This document shows positions 58,425 through 64,000 of a stretch of 64,000 nucleotides of DNA, in pieces. The notes beneath the pieces are model-generated. The model saw only the letters and a list, made by a program, of their open reading frames with translations, had not been told where the DNA came from and searched no databases. The stretch lies in NCBI RefSeq assembly GCF_000513935.1, contig NZ_AZUY01000009.1:1-64000 (forward strand). Direction: 5' to 3'. The position numbers were made by a program, and so were the translations under genes. Position 1 is the stretch's first letter, and every line of letters begins with the position of its first letter. Source of the DNA: Mesorhizobium sp. WSM3626. GTDB lineage: Bacteria > Pseudomonadota > Alphaproteobacteria > Rhizobiales > Rhizobiaceae.

Positions 58425-59303
58425 TCAATCACTGTCCCTGTAATCCAGCAGCGTGGCATGGCGCAACTTCGGCTCGCCTCGCAGAAACCGCACGCGCGCC
58501 TTGACGCTGTGCTTGAGCCATTCGACCTCTTGGCCTGTCACGGCCTTCGGGAGGCCCGCCGGTGGCCGGCCCTTGCGCACCCGCTCCATGAGCCGTTCGC
58601 GGATCTCCTCGGTTAGGGCGATTGTCGCGGCGCCGGCATACTTACCCTCGCGCGCCATAAGCCCGACCGTCTGCTTACCAGGCTCGCGCTTGAACCCCAG
58701 TAGCTCGAACTCGCCAACATCCCAGCATTTGGTCTTGACCCAGGCTTCCGAGGGACCGCTGCGATATGGGCTGTGCCGGCGCTTCGAGACCATGCCCTCC
58801 AGCTTCAGCTTCCCGACGCCAGCGTAGAACTCGGCTCCGCCGCCCTCGACGTGCTGGCTGTATTGGATGATGCCCTTGGCCGGCTTTAGCAGGTCCCACA
58901 GGATCGCCTTGCGCTCGATCGCGGCCAGCGCGCGCAGATCCTTGCCGTCCAAGTGCATGATGTCGAAGGCGACGAAGGCGAGCAGCTCGGCGTTCCAAGT
59001 CATGCGCGAATGCATCTGGTGGAAGTTGGGGCGACCGTCCGGCTCGGGCGCGATCATCTCGCCATCGATGATGAACGCCTTGGCTGGCAGCTTCTCCGCC
59101 GCGCCGATGACAGGCCAGTATCGCTTCGACCAGTCATGGCCGTTTTTGGTGAAGGCGCGCACGCCTGCCCAGTCGAGGACAAGCTGGGTGCGAAATCCGT
59201 CATACTTGATCTCGTGGAACCAGTCGTCGCTGAGTGGCGGCTCAAGGACCAGTTCGGGCTCAAGCGGTTTGATGAACTTCAGCCGATCTGCGGCGTTACG
59301 CAC
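58425..59303 (-). CDS. ATP-dependent DNA ligase (LigD ligase-domain type)
   Basis: The 292-residue product is a compact ATP-dependent DNA ligase. It has motif I with the adenylated lysine in EIKYDGFR (Lys33), the motif III region AFVAFDIMHLDG, motif IV LEGMVSKRRHSPYR and motif V EAWVKTKCWD, followed by an OB-fold domain from about residue 200. It corresponds to the ligase domain of LigD without polymerase or nuclease domains, as found in non-homologous end joining operons and some phages. No ku gene is adjacent. Its place among element genes suggests cargo or phage repair. Confidence 0.9.
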   Translation of the reverse strand: MRNAADRLKFIKPLEPELVLEPPLSDDWFHEIKYDGFRTQLVLDWAGVRAFTKNGHDWSKRYWPVIGAAEKLPAKAFIIDGEMIAPEPDGRPNFHQMHSRMTWNAELLAFVAFDIMHLDGKDLRALAAIERKAILWDLLKPAKGIIQYSQHVEGGGAEFYAGVGKLKLEGMVSKRRHSPYRSGPSEAWVKTKCWDVGEFELLGFKREPGKQTVGLMAREGKYAGAATIALTEEIRERLMERVRKGRPPAGLPKAVTGQEVEWLKHSVKARVRFLRGEPKLRHATLLDYRDSD

Positions 59304-59367
59304 ACTCGATACTCCAACTGCCAGACAAGGCCCGCCGGCCGTTTTGGTTGCATTTTAGCTTAATTGA

Positions 59368-59577
59368 ATGTGGAAACAGTTGATGAAGATCGAGGCGGAG
59401 GACTGCCGAGCGGCGCTAGCGCTAATCAGGAGCACGATCGAGGACCACTGTCCGCCCGGCGTGCTGCCCAGCGAAGAGATGGTCAACGGGCTCTACAGCC
59501 CCGATCTGATGGGCGAGGCCAAGGCGATCTCCGCCGCCATAGTCGCGACGGTTGAAAAGCTGACTCGTCATAGCTGA
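59368..59577 (+). CDS. Small hypothetical protein
   Basis: The 69-residue product is predicted helical (MKIEAEDCRAALALIRSTIEDH, then GEAKAISAAIVATVEKLT). An internal ATG at 59383 is a possible start because it has a better spaced purine-rich site. No family was recognised, and it could be a chance frame. Confidence 0.45.
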   Translation: MWKQLMKIEAEDCRAALALIRSTIEDHCPPGVLPSEEMVNGLYSPDLMGEAKAISAAIVATVEKLTRHS

Positions 59578-59620
59578 GAAGATCAGGCATCCTGCTGCCA
59601 GTCGAGCGATAGGCGTAGAC

Positions 59621-59857
59621 ATGCGAAAAGGTGAGGTCGCTGCAAAGGCGGCGCTGATGATCGGCTCTCTTGCCGCTTATTGGTTCGTCGGATCATGGCT
59701 ACGCGGCGACTTCGTCGAGACCCCGGAAATCTACAAAGTCGCGAAGTGCCAGCGGGCCGTGATCGACGCCCGCAAGGGCCATCCGGACCCTCAGCTTCTT
59801 GAGGAATGCCGCAGCAAGGGCCTGATCCCCACCGGCCGAGATTCCCAGGGGAATTGA
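59621..59857 (+). CDS. Small membrane-anchored hypothetical protein
   Basis: The 78-residue product has one N-terminal membrane helix (AALMIGSLAAYWFVGSWL) and a short soluble tail with two cysteines (VAKCQRAVIDARKG and LEECRSKGL). No motif was recognised. Confidence 0.55.
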   Translation: MRKGEVAAKAALMIGSLAAYWFVGSWLRGDFVETPEIYKVAKCQRAVIDARKGHPDPQLLEECRSKGLIPTGRDSQGN

Positions 59858-59894
59858 ATTCTCGCCCAAAAGAGCGCTTTATAAGTGCCGTCTA

Positions 59895-61424
59895 ATGGGC
59901 TGGGGCTCGAATTCCATGGGTATTCTCCGCGACTTCCTTCGCAGCGTCGAAGGCTATGTGACCGCTCTTGCGCTGATCGCCATGCCGTTGCTGCTCGGCT
60001 TTGCGCTGCTCGTCATCGATGTCGGCAGGGCGAACAACCTTCACACCGACCTTCAGAACGCGACCGATTCCTTAGCGCTCGCCGGCGCCCGCGAACTTGA
60101 CGGCGGGTCGAATTCGATCACGAGGGCCAACGATGCGCTCGCCGCTCTGGTCAAGAACGAGGCCCGGTTTGGCAACGGTGGCCCGGCGATCATCGACAAC
60201 ACCCAGGTCAGCGCGATCTATCTCGACGCTATTCCGCCCAGCGACGACACACGGATCGACGCAGCCTGGGTAACCGCTCACCAGACGACCGATGGCCTCA
60301 AGGCGGTCTACCTGCTCGTGAGATCGACGCCGCGAGCCATGACCACGCTGTTCCCGCTGCCGGTGGGGCTGACACTGCAGACGCTGAACATCCAAGCCGA
60401 GGCGGTTGCGGTCTATGACGCGTCGGCCTGTGACGTGACGCCCCTGTTCATCTGCAACCCATTCGAGCCGGTCGGCGGGTCTGGCAACAACCTGACCTTT
60501 CAGGAGAACTTCGCCCAGGGTGCGACCTACGGGCGGCAACTGATCCTTTCCTTCTCCGGCAACTCGTCTCCGCAGCCGGGCAATTTCGGCTGGCTTGAGG
60601 TGGCGGCGAGCGGCGGTAACGCTCTTCGCGATGCGCTGGCGACAGGCAAGCCCGGCCTCTGCTACGGTATGCGCGGTCTCCAAACCAAGACCGGCGGAAC
60701 GATCGGCCCTGCAGAACAGGGGATCAACACTCGCTTCGGCGTCTACGCCGGAGCCATGAAAAACAACGATCCCGACACTGCTCCCGCCTACAATGTCCGC
60801 AGAGGCGAAAAAGACCCGACGAAGACTTCCAGTTGCTCGGCCTACACCGAGGAGACCGACCGGACAAAGGCGATGGCGCTTCCAGACTGGTCTCTCCCTG
60901 GCGGCACCTATTCGGACCAGACCCTTGTCGGCGGTGGTGTTTTGAAGGGCGATAAATGGGATTATTCTGCCTACTGGACGCTCAACCACCCCGGCGCGTC
61001 GGCGCCGTCGACATTTCCCAAGCCAACAGACCCGACGGGAAGCAAGACCATACCTTCGCGCTACGATGTCTACTCCTATGAAAACAAGAACGATCTGGTC
61101 ACAGGAGCCGCCAACAAAGCGCCGAACGGCGAGACCGGCGAAGGAGCGTCGAACCGATGCTACAAGGGAAGCGGAACCATTTCGAAGACGGCATTGGACC
61201 GAAGGATGGTGTTCGCGGCGGTGATCAACTGCCATCAGGATTTAGGCAACGGTCATGCAACCATAACCAAGCCAAAAGCCTTCGTTAGCCTTTTCCTCAC
61301 GAAGCCGATGATCACCAACTCGACCACCAAAACGCTGTCAGCCGAAATTGTCGATGTCAGCGGCTACAATGGCAATGGCACGCTGGATACGTTTTTGCGT
61401 GAAGAATCCTATCTGGTTCGTTGA
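59895..61424 (+). CDS. TadG-like pilus-type protein
   Basis: The 509-residue product begins with the single membrane segment of the TadE/TadG class (EGYVTALALIAMPLLLGFALLVIDVGRANN) followed by the typical LQNATDSLALAGARELD, the Tad_N pattern. The large remainder is extracytoplasmic with paired cysteines (ACDVTPLFICNPF and others). TadG-type proteins belong to Flp/Tad pilus systems, but no other tad gene (tadA, cpaB and so on) is near. An internal ATG at 59916 may be the real start. The next gene starts within a few bases of its stop. Confidence 0.8.
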   Translation: MGWGSNSMGILRDFLRSVEGYVTALALIAMPLLLGFALLVIDVGRANNLHTDLQNATDSLALAGARELDGGSNSITRANDALAALVKNEARFGNGGPAIIDNTQVSAIYLDAIPPSDDTRIDAAWVTAHQTTDGLKAVYLLVRSTPRAMTTLFPLPVGLTLQTLNIQAEAVAVYDASACDVTPLFICNPFEPVGGSGNNLTFQENFAQGATYGRQLILSFSGNSSPQPGNFGWLEVAASGGNALRDALATGKPGLCYGMRGLQTKTGGTIGPAEQGINTRFGVYAGAMKNNDPDTAPAYNVRRGEKDPTKTSSCSAYTEETDRTKAMALPDWSLPGGTYSDQTLVGGGVLKGDKWDYSAYWTLNHPGASAPSTFPKPTDPTGSKTIPSRYDVYSYENKNDLVTGAANKAPNGETGEGASNRCYKGSGTISKTALDRRMVFAAVINCHQDLGNGHATITKPKAFVSLFLTKPMITNSTTKTLSAEIVDVSGYNGNGTLDTFLREESYLVR

Positions 61425-61426
61425 CC

Positions 61427-61708
61427 ATGGCTGCGTCCCCCTGGACCTGGCAGTTGCCGCTGGTCACCTTCCTCAGCGCCGGCGCCGCCACCTATGTCGC
61501 CAGCACGGGGTTGCCGGCTCTTCCGAACTCACTCAATCCGGCCTGCAACATCAAGGGCAATGTCAGCATCAACACCGGACAGCGCATTTATCACACGCCG
61601 GGCGACAAGTTTTATGCGGCGACGATCATCCGTCCTGAATACGGCGAAGCCTGGTTCTGTTCCGAGGATGAGGCGCGGGCAGCCGGATGGACGCGCGCCC
61701 GGCGCTGA
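61427..61708 (+). CDS. Small exported protein with sunset-type domain
   Basis: The product of about 93 residues has an N-terminal hydrophobic segment (LPLVTFLSAGAATYVAST) and a C-terminal short domain CNIKGNVSINTGQRIYHTPG, ending with GEAWFCSEDEARAAGWTRARR. This is the small two-cysteine domain (called sunset) often seen in nuclease-like and exported proteins of rhizobia. I chose the ATG at 61427; a TTG at 61421 overlaps the TadG-like stop as TTGA, so the two genes are probably coupled. Confidence 0.7.
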   Translation: MAASPWTWQLPLVTFLSAGAATYVASTGLPALPNSLNPACNIKGNVSINTGQRIYHTPGDKFYAATIIRPEYGEAWFCSEDEARAAGWTRARR

Positions 61709-61726
61709 TCCGACCGAGATAAGGAC

Positions 61727-62974
61727 TCATGACCTCGGGAATGCGGAAGTCGGCAGGGTGAACCCCGCGTCCGATCCATAGGTGGCGATATTGCTGATGC
61801 GCACCTCATCGATCCAACCGTTCATGTCGAAGGTGGTGAACCCGCCCGGCCTCAAGCTGCCTAAAGCCAGCACAGCGGCGGCGTTGGGAATGCTGACGGT
61901 ATAGCCGGTTGTTTTGACCTGCATGACGCCATCGACGTAGATGCGCAGGACGTTGGATGCGTCCCGATCGACCGCGATATGATACCAGGTGTTGAGTGTC
62001 GGCGACCACGTGTAGAGACCGGAGTCAGTCGTCGAGAACGTACGGAATGAAAGCTTCCCCGCATTAAACCAGAACGCCCAGCCACCGGACCATTGCCCGA
62101 CAAGCAAGGCGTTGGTCGGCGCAGCTGCGAAGCGGAAGAAGCCCTCGACCGTGAATTGGCCTGTCCCGAAAAACCAATCAGCAGAGTCCGGGAAAGTGAT
62201 GTAGTCGCCGTTGCCGTCGAGGAGCAGCGAGGAGCCGCCGAACTTCGATTGCGCGGTGTCCAGTTGCGCGTTACCGGCAAAGGTAGCCGAGCCGTGCGCC
62301 GCGCCGCTTTCATCGGATGTCGCCGTCGCCGCATCGACGCCTTCGAAGCCGAGCAGCAATTTGCGGGTGGCGAAATTTGGATCTGAGACGGCGGCCTTGG
62401 TCAGCGTCGCCGCCGTGCCCGACATGGCGTAGCTGCCTGCCACCGCCGCGACCTTGTAGCCGCGCAGCAGTCCGGCGGCGGTTCCGGTGAGGGCAAACGA
62501 GCCTGCCGCAGCCGCCACCTTCTTGCCGTAGACCAGCCCGGCCGCGGTGCCCGTCATGGTGTAGGAGCCCGCCGCGGTCGACACCAACAGGGCGCGCCGC
62601 AGCGTGGCGGCGGTGCCGGTCAGCGTGAACGACCCGGCATCGGCGGCGAGAACCTTGTCGGCGCTCGACGGGACCAGGCCGGCCGCGCTGCCGGTCAGCG
62701 TGTAGCTGCCTGACGTGCCCGCCAGCAGCAAGGCACGCCGCAGGGTGGCGCTGCTGCCGGTGAGCGTGAATGAGCCTGCGGCGGCGGCCGTCTTCAAGGC
62801 ACGCCGCAAGGTCGCGGCGGTGCCGGTCAGGGTGTAGGAGCCGGCATCGGCGGCGAGCGTCAGGGGACCGCCGCCGGCGCCCCAGATCTCGACGGCGCCG
62901 AGATAGAGCTTCAGCACCGGATCGGCGCCGAGACAGAGCGCGGTCGGTGTCGTGCTGCCCAGCTTCAGGTCCAT
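61727..62974 (-). CDS. Phage-like LamG protein with seven tandem repeats
   Basis: The 415-residue product has three parts. Residues 1-36 look like a short phage structural N-terminus (LKLYLGAVEIWG). Residues 38-194 contain seven tandem units of about 22 residues on the pattern AxAGSYTLTGTAATLRRAL. Residues 205-410 form a LamG/concanavalin-like jelly roll (SLLLDGNGDYITFPDS, TVEGFFRF, NTWYHIAVDRD, GWIDEVRISN), a carbohydrate-binding fold common in tail fibres and adhesins. It lies downstream of small phage-like genes on the same strand. It may be a receptor-binding or tail appendage protein. Confidence 0.8.
   Translation of the reverse strand: MDLKLGSTTPTALCLGADPVLKLYLGAVEIWGAGGGPLTLAADAGSYTLTGTAATLRRALKTAAAAGSFTLTGSSATLRRALLLAGTSGSYTLTGSAAGLVPSSADKVLAADAGSFTLTGTAATLRRALLVSTAAGSYTMTGTAAGLVYGKKVAAAAGSFALTGTAAGLLRGYKVAAVAGSYAMSGTAATLTKAAVSDPNFATRKLLLGFEGVDAATATSDESGAAHGSATFAGNAQLDTAQSKFGGSSLLLDGNGDYITFPDSADWFFGTGQFTVEGFFRFAAAPTNALLVGQWSGGWAFWFNAGKLSFRTFSTTDSGLYTWSPTLNTWYHIAVDRDASNVLRIYVDGVMQVKTTGYTVSIPNAAAVLALGSLRPGGFTTFDMNGWIDEVRISNIATYGSDAGFTLPTSAFPRS
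62393..62863 (-). repeat. Tandem repeat tract in the LamG gene
   Basis: Seven units of about 66 bases encode related 22-residue blocks, each containing GS-Tyr/Phe-x-Leu/Met-x-G followed by a small-residue turn and often RRAL. Nucleotide similarity is strong between units, so copy number could change by recombination. Confidence 0.75.
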
Positions 62975-62999
62975 CGAAACGCCCTATCCCGTCCCAGCT

Positions 63000-63305
63000 T
63001 CAGGCGACTTCCCAGAACGGCCTGGCGTCGCCGCCACCGACGCAGAAGCGCCTGTGCTGCTTCCCGCAGGTGCAATGGAAAATATAGATGTCGGGAATGC
63101 CGCCGGCGGGGTCGGGGCTGCCGTCCGGCTTCTTCTTGTCGCGCCAGTTCTCGCTCGAATAGAACGCCTCGATGTCGTGGTTTTCAGGGTGCCGGCAGCA
63201 CGACGCGATCTTCTGGTTCTGCTCGAGAGCCTCGATGTATTTCGGCGGGAGGAGGTCGAACAGCTTGGCGACAGGGTAGCGGGCGCAGGCAAGGACGTGG
63301 GCCAT
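63000..63305 (-). CDS. Small phage-like protein with Cys/His motif
   Basis: The 101-residue product contains IASCCRHPENHDIEAF and IFHCTCGKQHRRFCVGG, a set of cysteines and histidines that could bind zinc. GGAG precedes its ATG and the upstream gene ends 3 bases away. It belongs to the tightly packed minus-strand gene string at the right end. Function unknown. Confidence 0.7.
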   Translation of the reverse strand: MAHVLACARYPVAKLFDLLPPKYIEALEQNQKIASCCRHPENHDIEAFYSSENWRDKKKPDGSPDPAGGIPDIYIFHCTCGKQHRRFCVGGGDARPFWEVA

Positions 63306-63308
63306 GGT

Positions 63309-63530
63309 TCACGCTCCGACGATCGTGTCGGCCTGGCGGCCGATCGGCGTGGCTAGCGCGCATAGTTCGTACATGGCCCGGTGGTAGTTCGCCGCGTTGT
63401 TCGGGTCGCCCTCGACCTTGATCGTCCGGGCTCCCTTCTGCCCGTCCGGCAGGGCGGCGAAGGTCGGCCATTTCTTCAGCGCGGCCGTGGCGCGCTTCAC
63501 CATGTCGTCGCGGTCTTTTGCGGATTTCAT
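63309..63530 (-). CDS. Small phage-like hypothetical protein
   Basis: The 73-residue product (MKSAKDRDDMVKRATAALKKW, then ARTIKVEGDPNNAANYHRAM) is charged and helical. I start at the ATG at 63528-63530; the longer frame upstream overlaps the next gene and is not credible. It is packed between two similar small genes on the same strand. Confidence 0.65.
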   Translation of the reverse strand: MKSAKDRDDMVKRATAALKKWPTFAALPDGQKGARTIKVEGDPNNAANYHRAMYELCALATPIGRQADTIVGA

Positions 63531-63567
63531 GTCAAAAACTCCGGTTGATGTTGAGAGCGGCAGGCTG

Positions 63568-63996
63568 TCAGGCGAACGTGTGAACGGAAGCGCCGAAGTC
63601 GAGCGTGAAGGTCTCGCCGGCAGCGACGGTGAAGGTGGCGCCGTAATCGTAGCTCCAGCCCACATTGTCGCCGGCCGAGGTGTCGTCATAGACCGAGACA
63701 TAGCGGCCGGTCGTGCTGGAGCCGAGATTGCCGCCCGACGCCGTCCAGACGACATCCACCGCCGTGGCGGTCACCGTGCCGCCGGACCGGGTCGAGCTGT
63801 AGGTGATATCAGTGCCGCCGGTCGTATAGCCGTTGTTGCCGGCGATCTGGGTCAGGTCAGAGACGGCGTTGTCGGTGGCGACCACAGGCGCGTCGGTGTG
63901 GATGACTGCCTTCCAGGTGTCGGTCGAGCCGAAGGCGTCGATCAGCTTGTTCATCAGGTTTTCGATGAAGGTCTCGTATTTCACAAAGGCGGCCAT
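63568..63996 (-). CDS. Phage-like structural hypothetical protein
   Basis: The 142-residue product begins MAAFVKYETFIENLMNKLID and is rich in beta strands with many Thr, Ser and Gly (TDITYSSTRSGGTVTATAVD, GATFTVAAGETFTLDFGAS). This composition is usual for phage tail or head-tail proteins. Together with the small genes and the LamG protein downstream it suggests part of a tail module that continues beyond the window. Confidence 0.65.
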   Translation of the reverse strand: MAAFVKYETFIENLMNKLIDAFGSTDTWKAVIHTDAPVVATDNAVSDLTQIAGNNGYTTGGTDITYSSTRSGGTVTATAVDVVWTASGGNLGSSTTGRYVSVYDDTSAGDNVGWSYDYGATFTVAAGETFTLDFGASVHTFA

Positions 63997-64000
63997 GGTG

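Overview
The window looks like chromosomal DNA of a GC-rich alphaproteobacterium of the Hyphomicrobiales (Rhizobiales), most like Mesorhizobium. This rests on the gene content: ndvB/ndvA for cyclic beta-1,2-glucan, a divergent hut locus with hutF and hutC, a long ParC, and intergenic hairpin repeats of the rhizobial type built on CTTCTCCC...GGGAGAAG and GCATGATC...GATCATGC. The genus is an inference; no rRNA is present.

Layout. 0.2-10.5 kb is housekeeping: parC, a secreted protein of unknown function, aspS, a small avidin-family protein, an MFS remnant, rnd, a MAPEG protein, a membrane protein and guaB. 10.8-16.6 kb holds a Phd/PIN toxin-antitoxin pair, a drug-efflux MFS pump, rlmE, a Ppx/GppA phosphatase and a YbhN-type membrane protein. 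tRNA-Gln(CTG) at 16.8 kb is followed by an accessory stretch to about 20.1 kb: an RTX/beta-helix exoprotein, small unknown genes and a frameshifted gene with a duplicated domain. 20.2-33.7 kb carries D-lyxose isomerase, a DSD1-type PLP enzyme, a ccmC without its usual partners, and the ndvA/ndvB pair that exports and makes cyclic glucan.

34.0-42.1 kb is a complete five-step histidine degradation locus: hutI-H-G-U-D on the minus strand, and hutF-hutC divergent, with a perfect 14-bp palindrome between them as the likely HutC operator. 42.1-45.4 kb holds a RidA protein and a zinc/manganese ABC importer. 45.5-52.3 kb is aromatic amino-acid catabolism: a divergent Lrp regulator and 4-hydroxyphenylpyruvate dioxygenase, then hmgA, an MBL-fold hydrolase, fumarylacetoacetase and a DinB-fold protein in one apparent operon with a divergent MarR regulator. 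No maiA isomerase is seen, and the DinB protein is a candidate to replace it. 52.3-54.6 kb is kbl-tdh for threonine degradation, followed by a GGDEF-EAL protein.

From about 57.4 kb the character changes. A polysaccharide deacetylase gene breaks off after 122 codons. After it come small unknown genes, a compact ATP-dependent DNA ligase, a TadG-like protein and, at the right end on the minus strand, phage-like genes including a LamG protein with seven tandem 22-residue repeats. This looks like the end of an integrated prophage or similar element carrying cargo genes; its other end lies outside the window.

The most interesting points are the avidin-like protein with no visible signal peptide, the DinB gene in the homogentisate operon, the LacI-type palindrome upstream of ndvB, the frameshifted two-copy domain near tRNA-Gln, and the element junction with its repeat-bearing LamG protein.
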